Assembly: GCF_000725885.1 (NCBI RefSeq)
Contig: NZ_JODR01000024.1
Coordinates: 1 to 64,000 of the forward strand
Origin: Streptomyces albus subsp. albus
GTDB taxonomy: Bacteria > Actinomycetota > Actinomycetes > Streptomycetales > Streptomycetaceae
Reading direction: 5' to 3'
DNA length: 64,000 nucleotides
The notes beneath the pieces are model-generated. The model saw only the letters and a list, made by a program, of their open reading frames with translations. It ran no database searches and was not told the DNA's origin. Positions 26,881-35,242 of this stretch are shown one piece after another. Within the stretch, counting starts at the first letter, position 1. Each line of letters begins with the position of its first letter. The position numbers and the translations under genes are program-made.

Positions 26881-26963
26881 CGATCCCTTTCCGATGACGC
26901 ACCACATGGAGTGCGTCGCGATCCTCGAACTGGCCGCGAAGGACGTCTGAACTGCGGTTTTGT
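26881..26963 (+). repeat. attR-like copy of the duplicated methyltransferase 3' end
   Basis: In the frame ending at the TGA 26948-26950 it reads FPMTHHMECVAILELAAKDV, differing from the functional gene end at a few residues (P to L, A to V). This is the displaced copy. Similarity stops at TGAACTGCGGTTTTGT, 26948-26963, exactly as at the left end. Confidence 0.8.
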
Positions 26964-27206
26964 TGTTCGGGTGGGTTGGCTGCGGCACTTCTCCACTCCG
27001 TCGCCCGCAATCACGCGCTGATCGACGGCAACAAGCGCACCGCTTGGCTCGCCATGCGCGTCTTCCTGCGGTTCAACGGCGTCAGCGCCGGTACTGTCCC
27101 GCCACACGTTTCCATTGCCGGCCCGTTCGTCGAGGAGGTTGCGCAGGACAACATCGATGTACCGGTCATCGCCAAGCGCCTCTCGACCTGGTTCCCCATT
27201 TCCTGA
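26964..27206 (+). pseudogene. 5'-truncated Doc (Fic-family) toxin gene
   Basis: About 80 codons encode the C-terminal part of a Doc toxin: AAALLHSVARNHALIDGNKR carries the Fic motif (H-x-F/L-x-D-G-N-K-R), followed by MRVFLRFNGVSAG and DNIDVPVIAKRLSTWFP to the stop. Doc modifies EF-Tu by phosphorylation and is paired with a PhD antitoxin. The N-terminal 45-50 residues and any antitoxin gene are missing, and the cut falls exactly at the att boundary. The remaining frame could start at TTG 26976 but lacks the usual fold start. The gap 27207-27684 holds no gene that can be recognised. Confidence 0.75.
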
Positions 27207-27684
27207 CGTTCGACGTCCTGCGGTGGGGGACGGAACGCGTTTCTGCAGGCGGTGTCGGCTCTATGCCTTCCGCCGGGTAGAACTGATCCCCTTCTCTTGG
27301 GATCCGTTCGTCCAGCGGCTTGATTCGTATGCCTTCGCGAGGCGGAGCAGCGAGTTCGCGCGGTCGCGGAACTGCCGTCCCGGGGGCGAGCCGACCGACG
27401 CCCACCGTGCCTTGCGGACTCGGCTGGCTCCCTGCCCATGAATGCCGAGCCTGGACGGGAGCCCGGAGGCGCGAATCCGGTGTAGGCAACCACGGGCCCA
27501 CCTGACTCGTCCGGTGACCGTTCGCAGCGGGGAGCAGCGGGGAGCGTCGCACCGGGAGATCGCGCTGACGCCCAGCACCGGCACACATCGGCCGGGCAGG
27601 CCGAAATCGCGCTCTTCCGTCGGTCGCGGGGTGCACGGATTCTGGGAACAAGGGACCCGCACGGACGGTGCCGAGGGGGCCGCG

Positions 27685-28740
27685 ATGTCCGGACCGCTGT
27701 ACGTTCCCGTTCTGCCGGCCCGGGCGCACGCGACCGCGGTTTTCGAGCGGTTGTCACGAGACGTCCGGGCCGTGATCAGGCCGTTGTGGAATCTGCCGCC
27801 GTTCCCCGGAGGGACCCCGAAGACGCTGGCCACGGCGGTCGGCAAATACGTCGATCCGGCGAGCGCCAAGAGCCGTCACGGTGGCTGGATCGACGCCCCC
27901 TTCGGTGAGCAGGACCAGACCGAGGCCCTTGCCGAAGCGCTGTCCGTGTACTGCGAGTTCGGGCTGTTGCGTCCGGTGACGGGACCGGAGAGGGCCGAGG
28001 CGCAGCAGACGGCCGCTGTGGTGACGGCCCGGCGTGGTTCGCGCGGCCTGGGAATCCGTGTGCGGGTCACGGGGGAATGGGACGGCCGGTCAGGGGACGA
28101 CGTGCGGAGTCTGCTGGCCCGGGCCGGACCTGAGCTGCCGTTGGACCTCCTGGTCGACATGGGAGCGGTGCCGAGCGTCCGGTCCGACGCCGGCAAGGAG
28201 GCGTTACGCGCCCTTGATGCGCTGATGCCCTTGGCCGACTGGCGGAGTGCCGCCCTGCTCGGAGGAGGCGTTCCCACGGTCACCGCCGACATGCTGGAGG
28301 AAGGACCGTGGGAGGAGCCTCGGGGCGACTGGTGGATGTGGCGCGAGGTGCGTACGTCGGGCAGGGCCTACGCCCCGGAGCTCTGTTACGGCGACTACGG
28401 GGTGCAGCCCGCCAGTGCTCTCGCACAAGCCCCGGACCCCGGGAGGAAGGGCGCTCCGGCCTGGGGCGTGCTCCGCTACACCACCGAAAGTTCGTACCTC
28501 TTGTTCAAAACACTGACCCGGGGACCCGACCGGATCGCCGTCAACCGCGCTGCGGCCCGCCGGATCACCCAGCTGCCCGGCTTCCGGGGAGCGGGGGCCG
28601 GACCGGGTGAGCAATGGCTGTGCGAGTGCGCGAACGGCCCGCTCTCGACAGGCGAGGGCACGGGCGGGCCGAAGGAATGGCTGCAGATGGGGAACCTCCA
28701 GCACATGACGTATGTCGTACGGAGCCTGACCGACGGCTGA
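27685..28740 (+). CDS. Beta family protein (phage T4 beta-protein-like)
   Basis: A 351-residue protein: MSGPLYVPVLPARAHATAVF, PLWNLPPFPGG, LLVDMGAVPSVRS and the late block APAWGVLRYTTESSYLLFKT fit the beta-protein family first known from phage T4 and found in many bacterial accessory regions. The biochemical role is unknown. ATG 27685 matches the conserved MYVPVLP-type start. It is convergent with the caspase-helicase gene, 47 bases away, and the two share a terminator hairpin. Confidence 0.75.
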   Translation: MSGPLYVPVLPARAHATAVFERLSRDVRAVIRPLWNLPPFPGGTPKTLATAVGKYVDPASAKSRHGGWIDAPFGEQDQTEALAEALSVYCEFGLLRPVTGPERAEAQQTAAVVTARRGSRGLGIRVRVTGEWDGRSGDDVRSLLARAGPELPLDLLVDMGAVPSVRSDAGKEALRALDALMPLADWRSAALLGGGVPTVTADMLEEGPWEEPRGDWWMWREVRTSGRAYAPELCYGDYGVQPASALAQAPDPGRKGAPAWGVLRYTTESSYLLFKTLTRGPDRIAVNRAAARRITQLPGFRGAGAGPGEQWLCECANGPLSTGEGTGGPKEWLQMGNLQHMTYVVRSLTDG

Positions 28741-28742
28741 GC

Positions 28743-28777
28743 GGGCTGCCGCTCCCACAGCCGGGGGCCGGCAGCCC
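28743..28777. terminator. Bidirectional terminator between convergent genes
   Basis: A perfect 9-bp stem GGGCTGCCG (28743-28751) with CGGCAGCCC (28769-28777), in the 47-bp gap between the beta-family gene and the caspase-helicase gene. Confidence 0.65.
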
Positions 28778-28787
28778 TGTTCGCAAC

Positions 28788-31700
28788 TCAGTCGAACAGC
28801 GGGGCCAGTGCGGATCCGCCTCTCATGATGCGCCAGGCGGGCACCCGGACCGTCCGGTTCACCGGGCAGGGCTTGGCCCCGTGCCCTCCGGACGGCAGCC
28901 CGGTGAGCAGGTCACCTTGGGCGTGGGCCAGCCGCAGGTGACGGGCGGGTTCCTCACCGGGGCCCGGGCCCGGGTCGATCAGCACTGCCGTGTTCTCCCC
29001 GGCGTCGGTGAACAGCAGATCCACCCGGTGACCGCCGACGAGCGCGGCCCGCTCCAGGTCGGTGATGCCTCGCTCGCTCAGGTACTGCTGAAGGCGGTCG
29101 GCGAGTTCCTCACGGGCCTCGGCCACCGGGCCTGGCGCGCCCCTCTCGCCGGTGGTGCCGTCATCGCCTGCTCCCAGCGGCGCCGAACGTGCGGCGAGGA
29201 GCGCCGGCACGCCGCTCTGCTCCTGCCAGAAGGCACGCGTCCCCACTGTGATCAGCTGTGACTTGGCCCGGGTCACCGCGACGTTCCACAGGTTGACCTG
29301 GCTGGCGACCCAGTGCGTCGTCCCCGGCGGTGTGTTGCGCGAGGCCACAGGACTGAGGACCATGACGTCGCGCTCTCCGCCCTGGAAGGTGTGGACGGTG
29401 CCGACCCGGACCCGGCTGTCGTCCCGCCACAATTGTGCCAAGGCGTCCTTCTGGGCCCGGAACGGGGTGACCACGCCCACCTTCGCGTCCGGCGGAAGCC
29501 CTGCCAGCAGTCCGTCGACAACGCGCCTGACCGTCTCGGCCTCCACCGTGTTCCGCCAGGACCGTCCGCCGCTCCCGCGCGCGGATTCCCCGGACGGTAC
29601 GTCGACCCAGCCGAGGACCGGCGCGGGATCGGCCGCCCCTGTCGGGTCGTACGCCGGAACCTGCTGCCGCACGTCGGTCAGCACCCGCAGACGGCCTCCG
29701 TAGCAGTGGCCGTTGACGACGTCCGCGATCCGGGGATGACAGCGGTAGTGCTCGTCGAGGAGCAGTGCGCTGTCGCCGTGCTGTTCGGCCGCCTGGTACG
29801 AGGAGTACAGGTGGTAGGTGAGACGGCGGTGCTCCAGCTGGGCGGCGCTGAGCCCGGCGCGCACCCGTGCCTGCCGCTCCTGCTGCGGTGGCACACCGGG
29901 AATGTGCCCGAGCTGCATGGGGTCACCGATGATCAGCGCTCTGCGCGCCCGGAACAGCAGCGGCAGCACCGACGGGATGGAGCACTGGCTCGCCTCGTCG
30001 ATCACCACGAGATCGAACAGCTTCGGGGTGAGTTCCAGCTGGCGCACCGAATGGGTGCTGACGGCCCAGCCCTTGATGTGTGCCATCAGGTTCTTCTGGC
30101 TTCTCTGGAACCCGGACCTGCGGCGGAGTGCCTGGAGCCGCTGGTTCATCAGCGCGGTGGCCCGGGCAAGTGTCTCGGCGGACAGGGCGCGGGACAGTTC
30201 CGCCGACAGGTCGGACACCGCCTCCGCCGTCGCCACCCGGGACTCCTTGAGCCCTCCTTCGTCCCATTCCCCGTGCTTGCGGACGAGTTCGCGGACCTCC
30301 CGCTCCACGGACACCGCACCGGCCAGGGACTCCAGCAGCTTCGGCGCCGCCGGTCGCTCCTCCCACGGGGGCGATGCCCCGGCCGCGCCCTCGTCGGAGG
30401 GTCCCGCCCCCGCCGCGAGCAGCGCGGCCAGCGCGCGCCCGCGCCGCCAGGCTCCCAGTTGCCACCAGCGTGCCCGGGCCGCGCTTCGTGCCTTCTCCGT
30501 CCACCGGCTCATCCGTGCCGGGCCGTCCGCGTCCGCGGCCCAGACCCGTTCGAGGAAGGAGATGGGCAGTCCAAGGCCGGCAGCCCGCTCCTCCCGGTCG
30601 CGGAGGAGCTCCAGCAGTCGTCGTTCCTCGACGACCCGGTCCGTCGCTTCCGCACGCAGCAGGTCGGCCGCTTTCCGGGTGTTGCGCAACTCGCCGCGAA
30701 CGGTGGCAGATCCGCGCGGCGGCGCCCCGGGCGGTTCGGCGAGCAGCCGCTCCACTTTGGCTGCCTCCCGCTCCAGTGCCTCCGCGTTGCCTGTCCGCAT
30801 CAGCAGACCGGGTGCGATCTCGTCGCAGCGCTGCGCGACGACGTCCACGGCCTCGTTGTTCGTGGAAGCAACCAGGACGGACTGCCCCGCAGCCACGCAG
30901 GTGGTGACGACTGCCGTGACGACCTTGCTCTTACCCGTGCCGGGCGGCCCTGTCGCCACCGTCAACGGTTGCGTCATCGCGGAGGAGATCACCCGCTCCT
31001 GGCTCTCGTTGCACGGTCCCGGGGTGACGGGCATCACCGGGTCCGCCCCGGCCGCGCTCGGTGCCTGCGGGCCGCCGCCGTTCAGCAGCGCCTCCAGAGC
31101 CGTGCCCGCGATCTGATCGGCCCGCGAGGAGATTTGCAGCAGATTGTCCACCAACGCCTGCGTGGCCATGGATTCCGCGCCGGAAGGGACCAGGAGTACG
31201 GCGGCGTTGTGCGCGCCCGGGCGCAACGCCTGCATGACGGAGTCGCCGCTGAGCGCTGAGGGGTCCAGGGGTTCGAGTTCCGCCATCCCCAGTTTGTTCA
31301 GCAACTCCCTGACGGACAGCAGCATCTGGGCGGTGTTGCCCTCCTGCCAGGCCGGCTGCCAGTGCGCCATCAGTTCGGCGGCGTCGTCCGCGTCCAGAAG
31401 TTCCGAGACGACACCGCTGTGCAGCGACGGCACACCGCTGGGACGGAGCACGTCCCGGCCATTCTCGTCCGGCGCCAGATCCATCTGCTGGATGAGCAGC
31501 GGTGCCACGTCCACCGTCGCGCGCCGCCCGCGTCCCCCGTTCCGCGCGGGCAGAGTGAGCGCCGGGTACCCGTACCAGTACTCCTGCTTGTTCCCGGCCT
31601 CGGTGCCCGCCCTGCTCCGTTTGTTCTGTGGTCGCGACAGGGAACCGGGTGCGACGATGTGCGGCCCGCAGCCCGACTGGATGATCTCTTCGCCCTGGGT

Positions 31701-32588
31701 CAGCAGGAAGTACTTCGAGTCCCGTCCGCTGTCCCGGTCGGGCCGCATCCCGGCTGCGGACTGGGCGGTGAGGCAGTCCGCGTAATACCGCAGCAGCCGC
31801 TGGGGGTCCACCCCGTCCCGCTCGTCGGCTTCCGCCGCCTTGCGTGCCTTCAGCAGCGTGGAGGAGCGCCGGCCGGCATCGGTCGTGTCGTCGGGCAACG
31901 CGGGGATGTGCACGGGCCGTGCGACCGAGCGGGCGAAGGGGAGGGTCCGGGTCGCCCTGATCGTGGACTTGGTGGGCCGCTGCTCCTCCGGTACGCCCAG
32001 GCGGACCATCTGGGTGGTCAGGTAGTGGAAGAGGTCGTCGGGGGTGATCCAGCCGCCCTCCTTGATACGGCCGTTGCGCAGCCCCTCGACGATCTCCCCT
32101 GTGAACCGGGAGGTGCCGAGACGGGAGCCGGGCGGCGCCATCGCAGAGGCTGTCTGCAGTGCGTCGGACGCGGTGATGAAGTACACGCCCGTCGGTCGCA
32201 GCAGGGTGCTCGGCGCCGGCCGGTCGGGGTCTCCCTCCGGACCCTTGGCGGTCCAGCCCTGGACGACGGACCCGCTGGAGCAGCAGTCCAGCAGCACCAG
32301 TTTGGACGCCGCCCGGCAGGACTGGAGCATGCGCTCCAGGAACTCCGCAGGAACGGCCGTACCGGGCAGGTCGGCCGGGTCGGTGTCCCGGGTCAGGAAG
32401 TACAGCTGGCCGTCCTGCTCGCAGTACTCGCCGTGCCCGCTGAAGTAGAGCAGCGCGGTCTCACTGGGCTGCCGGGCCTCCAGGAACGTCTCGATGGCGT
32501 GCAGCATCTCGGCGCGTGTCGGCTCGGGGGCCATCGCACAGTCGTTGTACATGCCGATCTCGGTGTTCTGCTGTTCTGCTCGCCTCAC
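28788..32588 (-). CDS. Caspase-like protease fused to an SF1 helicase, candidate defence effector
   Basis: A 1,266-residue protein. Residues 1-215 are a caspase-like (C14) domain with the dyad His52 (LLYFSGHGEY) and Cys103 (LLDCCSSGS). A middle region (216-540) has no recognised fold. An SF1 helicase of the DNA2/Upf1 type follows: Walker A GPPGTGKS at 547-554, VVIDEASQ with Asp864, HTFQGGERD and NVAVTRAKSQL. The tail (about 1160-1210: GHRVDLLFTDAGENTAVLID) looks like a degenerate REase-like fold. Sensor helicase plus death protease suggests abortive infection; that is inference. The GTG start at 32588 is the only one after an in-frame stop 66 bases upstream and leaves the caspase domain without its first strands, so the gene may be 5'-truncated. 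Confidence 0.85.
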   Translation of the reverse strand: MRRAEQQNTEIGMYNDCAMAPEPTRAEMLHAIETFLEARQPSETALLYFSGHGEYCEQDGQLYFLTRDTDPADLPGTAVPAEFLERMLQSCRAASKLVLLDCCSSGSVVQGWTAKGPEGDPDRPAPSTLLRPTGVYFITASDALQTASAMAPPGSRLGTSRFTGEIVEGLRNGRIKEGGWITPDDLFHYLTTQMVRLGVPEEQRPTKSTIRATRTLPFARSVARPVHIPALPDDTTDAGRRSSTLLKARKAAEADERDGVDPQRLLRYYADCLTAQSAAGMRPDRDSGRDSKYFLLTQGEEIIQSGCGPHIVAPGSLSRPQNKRSRAGTEAGNKQEYWYGYPALTLPARNGGRGRRATVDVAPLLIQQMDLAPDENGRDVLRPSGVPSLHSGVVSELLDADDAAELMAHWQPAWQEGNTAQMLLSVRELLNKLGMAELEPLDPSALSGDSVMQALRPGAHNAAVLLVPSGAESMATQALVDNLLQISSRADQIAGTALEALLNGGGPQAPSAAGADPVMPVTPGPCNESQERVISSAMTQPLTVATGPPGTGKSKVVTAVVTTCVAAGQSVLVASTNNEAVDVVAQRCDEIAPGLLMRTGNAEALEREAAKVERLLAEPPGAPPRGSATVRGELRNTRKAADLLRAEATDRVVEERRLLELLRDREERAAGLGLPISFLERVWAADADGPARMSRWTEKARSAARARWWQLGAWRRGRALAALLAAGAGPSDEGAAGASPPWEERPAAPKLLESLAGAVSVEREVRELVRKHGEWDEGGLKESRVATAEAVSDLSAELSRALSAETLARATALMNQRLQALRRRSGFQRSQKNLMAHIKGWAVSTHSVRQLELTPKLFDLVVIDEASQCSIPSVLPLLFRARRALIIGDPMQLGHIPGVPPQQERQARVRAGLSAAQLEHRRLTYHLYSSYQAAEQHGDSALLLDEHYRCHPRIADVVNGHCYGGRLRVLTDVRQQVPAYDPTGAADPAPVLGWVDVPSGESARGSGGRSWRNTVEAETVRRVVDGLLAGLPPDAKVGVVTPFRAQKDALAQLWRDDSRVRVGTVHTFQGGERDVMVLSPVASRNTPPGTTHWVASQVNLWNVAVTRAKSQLITVGTRAFWQEQSGVPALLAARSAPLGAGDDGTTGERGAPGPVAEAREELADRLQQYLSERGITDLERAALVGGHRVDLLFTDAGENTAVLIDPGPGPGEEPARHLRLAHAQGDLLTGLPSGGHGAKPCPVNRTVRVPAWRIMRGGSALAPLFD

Positions 32589-32655
32589 GCCCTGTGCGGC
32601 GAACAGGTGGATCCCTCCGGGCGTTCCCCGTCCGGTTCCTGAAAGGCGTCACACC

Positions 32656-33579
32656 ATGCAGAGTGCTGTCTCCCGTCGTTCCGCGGTCACCATGCTGACC
32701 GGGCTCGCGGTGCTGCCCCTGGCCGGGTGCGGTACCGAGGACGCGAAGGACGTTCCGCGCAAGTCGTCCGGTTCTCCCTCGGCGTCCGCTGCCGCCGAGA
32801 AGGCGCGGCGCGCTTTCGTCCGGCTTGAGCGGAAGTTCGACGCCCGGCTGGGTGTCTACGCCCTCGACACCGGCAGTCGCCGCTCGATCGCCCACCGGGC
32901 GGACGAACGCTTCGCCTACTGTTCCACCTGCAAGGCGTTCCTGGCCGGCACGGTGCTGAAGCGGAACTCCCTGCGCGAGATGGAGAGGCGGGTGCGGGTC
33001 CGTCCCCAGGACCTGGAGGGCTACTCGCCCATCGCCCGCAAGCATGTCGGCTCCACCATGTCGCTGCGCGAACTGTGTGACGCGGCCGTCCGTTACAGCG
33101 ACAACGCGGCGGCCAACCTGCTCTTCCGCGAACTCGGCGGACCCAAGGGACTCCAGGACGCGCTGCGCGATATCGGTGACCGCGTCACACGAGCCGACCG
33201 GTACGAGGTCGAGCTCAGTGAGGGCACCCCCGGCGACTCCCGCGACACCAGCACACCCCGTGCCCTGGTAACCGATCTGCGCGCCTTCGTTCTCGGTGAC
33301 GTTCTCCCCGGCAGGAAGCGGGAGGTGCTCACCGACTGGCTCAAGCGCAACACCACCGGCGACAAGCTCATCCGCGCCGGCGCTCCGCGCGGCTGGGAGG
33401 TCGGCGACAAGACCGGCAACGGCGGCTACGGCACCCGCAACGACATCGCCGTCCTGTGGCCTCCCAAGGGGGATCCGATCACGCTCGCGATCATGTCCCG
33501 GCGCGACACCAGGGATGCCGAGCACGACGACGCCCTCATCGCCGAGGCCGCCGAAGTGGCCCTCGGCGCCTTGGAGTAG
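32656..33579 (+). CDS. Class A beta-lactamase, lipoprotein with Tat-type signal
   Basis: A 307-residue serine hydrolase. The start (SRRSAVTMLTGLAVLPLAGC) has twin arginines and a lipobox cysteine at about residue 25, predicting export by Tat and lipid anchoring. Class A motifs: S90-T-C-K93 (STCK), S148-D-N150, Glu equivalent to 166 in RYEVELS, and K252-T-G. The residue after the L of E-x-x-L-N is Ser rather than Asn, which could slow deacylation. It is divergent from the caspase-helicase gene with 67 bp between. Substrate range cannot be read from sequence. Confidence 0.93.
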   Translation: MQSAVSRRSAVTMLTGLAVLPLAGCGTEDAKDVPRKSSGSPSASAAAEKARRAFVRLERKFDARLGVYALDTGSRRSIAHRADERFAYCSTCKAFLAGTVLKRNSLREMERRVRVRPQDLEGYSPIARKHVGSTMSLRELCDAAVRYSDNAAANLLFRELGGPKGLQDALRDIGDRVTRADRYEVELSEGTPGDSRDTSTPRALVTDLRAFVLGDVLPGRKREVLTDWLKRNTTGDKLIRAGAPRGWEVGDKTGNGGYGTRNDIAVLWPPKGDPITLAIMSRRDTRDAEHDDALIAEAAEVALGALE

Positions 33580-33745
33580 AGGAGTGCGTGCCCACCGTCT
33601 CCCCGGGGTCTGCCCGGGCGGCTGGGCGTACACACGATCGACTACGCTGCGCTGGCGACCACCTGGGACGCGCCGGGCCCGTAGCGCCCTGGTGACACCG
33701 GTGGAACCGGTCGGCCCCAGGACACGGATGTAAGGGGAGCAAGGT

Positions 33746-34423
33746 TTGACAGCGGACAGCACCCCGAGTACCGACGGCGAGTGGCAGTCCTTGCGCGCGA
33801 AGCAGCTCTGTTACCGCGGGCCGCGCCTGGTCACCGGCGCGGACATCGTCCGGATCTCGCGGACGCTCGCCCTGGAGCCGTGGCACTTCACGCAGACCGC
33901 CCCGGCCGCCGCCAACGACCCGACCGGGGTCGTCCTGGACAACGCGCGGCGCCGGGTGAACGTCAGGATCGCGAACGCCGCGCACGGTTGTGTCTTCCAC
34001 GTCCGCACCCTGGAGGGCACCGGACGCTGCGGTCTGGGCGAGCTGGCGCCCGTCTCCTGCCGGATGTTCCCCGCCGTCCCCGGCCGCACCGCCGGTGTCG
34101 GCGGCGACGGCACGCCGGACGCGGCGGCGGACGGCGGAGAGGATGTCGTGCAGGACGATGCCGCGCAGGGTGACGCGGCGGGGGACGCCGGCGACAGCGC
34201 GCCGGGGCGGCCCGGGTATCCGCTCGATGCGGCGGGGCTGGCGTGGGCGGAGCGGCGGTGGGCCGCCGACCGCGACCACTGGTTCGAGACCGTCGCGCGC
34301 TGGAACGCCCTGGTGGAGAAGGCCGAGGAGTCGCCCGGCATCGTGGACTTCCAGCGCTATCTGCTGGAGGCGCAAGCGGCCCGTGAGGCCGGTACCCCCT
34401 GGCCCGAGGAGGTCGTCGGATGA
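33746..34423 (+). CDS. YkgJ-like cysteine-cluster protein
   Basis: A 225-residue cytoplasmic protein starting at TTG 33746 behind AAGGGGAG. It resembles the YkgJ (zinc/iron-chelating) family: LVTGADIVRISRTLALEPWHF and the cysteines in HGCVFHVRTLEGTGRCGLG and APVSCRMFPAV. The N-terminal C-x2-C-x3-CC cluster of the family is reduced to a single Cys (LCYRGPR). A low-complexity acidic insert (AADGGEDVVQDDAAQGDAA) lies at about 120-150. It overlaps the next gene by four bases, so the two products probably act together. Confidence 0.75.
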   Translation: MTADSTPSTDGEWQSLRAKQLCYRGPRLVTGADIVRISRTLALEPWHFTQTAPAAANDPTGVVLDNARRRVNVRIANAAHGCVFHVRTLEGTGRCGLGELAPVSCRMFPAVPGRTAGVGGDGTPDAAADGGEDVVQDDAAQGDAAGDAGDSAPGRPGYPLDAAGLAWAERRWAADRDHWFETVARWNALVEKAEESPGIVDFQRYLLEAQAAREAGTPWPEEVVG

Positions 34424-35169
34424 GCGGCTCGGGAGCCAATCTCGCCGGTTGCGCGTCCTGCAAGGGCCGCTGCTGCCGGGAGTACACCGTCAATGTGACC
34501 GTCGCCGACATCCGCAGGCTGGCCACCGGAATGGCTCTCCACCCCCGGGAGTTCGTCGCCCTCAAGGAGAAGGACGACGGTGACTTCCGGCTCCGGCCGG
34601 GCGGCCCGAAGTTCGATCTCCGTCTCAAGCACCGGCCGGTGACCGAGGGGTGCGTGTTCCTGATGGAGATAGCCCCCGGTCACGCACGCTGCGGTGCGTA
34701 CGCACACCGTCCGCGGGTGTGCGCCAACTTCCCCGCCGCGCTGATCGGGAACACCGTGACCATCCGTTCCGACACCCTGTGCGGCGGTTCGGACTCGTGG
34801 AACCTCACGGCGATGGATCTGCCCGCCCTGCGGGCGAACATCATGCGCAACAAGGCCGCCTGGCGCGAGCATCTGCGGATCGCCGAGCAGTGGAACGCCC
34901 GGGTCGAGGGTGGCTGGCGGACGCGGTCGGAGGACGAGCTCTTCGCGTTCATCCTCACGGCGGAGCAACAGGATTCGGCGGAGCGGTCAGCGTCATCGGA
35001 GCCGTCAGCGCCGTCGGAGCAGCCTGAGCAGCCGAAGCCGGCGGAAGACGCCGACATCCCCGGCCGGCCGGGGGAGGACGCGGGCCAAGGTGGTGCCGCC
35101 GGGGAGGCGGCCGGCACTGCCGTCGCCGGCGGTCAGGACGTCGGCGATCCCGCGCAGACCTCCGCCTGA
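34420..35169 (+). CDS. YkgJ family cysteine-cluster protein
   Basis: A 249-residue protein with the full YkgJ cluster at the start (GCASCKGRCCREYTVNVTVA) and later cysteines in EGCVFL, ARCGAY, PRVCANFP and LCGG. YkgJ proteins are thought to bind zinc or an iron-sulphur cluster; the role is unknown. The last 65 residues are Ser/Pro/Glu/Gly-rich and probably unstructured. Its ATG lies within the end of the preceding gene. Confidence 0.85.
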   Translation: MSGSGANLAGCASCKGRCCREYTVNVTVADIRRLATGMALHPREFVALKEKDDGDFRLRPGGPKFDLRLKHRPVTEGCVFLMEIAPGHARCGAYAHRPRVCANFPAALIGNTVTIRSDTLCGGSDSWNLTAMDLPALRANIMRNKAAWREHLRIAEQWNARVEGGWRTRSEDELFAFILTAEQQDSAERSASSEPSAPSEQPEQPKPAEDADIPGRPGEDAGQGGAAGEAAGTAVAGGQDVGDPAQTSA

Positions 35170-35242
35170 GCCACCGGGTCCCCGGCCGCCCCGGGGAGTG
35201 CGCGCCCGTCCGCTGACGCGCGCTCCCTCGGCGGTGCGGGGG

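Larger units (their letters stand above)
17404..26963. mobile_element. Decayed genomic island integrated into the 3' end of the methyltransferase gene
   Basis: The two ends are a direct repeat of about 83 bp (17404-17486, 26881-26963; offset 9,477 bases, about eight mismatches), which is the 3' end of the methyltransferase gene plus 16 bases after its stop. Just inside each end are similar GACGCTC-rich arm repeats in the same orientation. Cargo: partial type I-E CRISPR-Cas, HsdR stub, tRNA-Arg half, DUF5655 pseudogene, toxin/immunity pair, DUF317 pseudogene. DUF317 proteins are typical of actinomycete integrative conjugative elements. No integrase, excisionase, replication or transfer gene survives, so the element is probably immobile. 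Confidence 0.8.
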
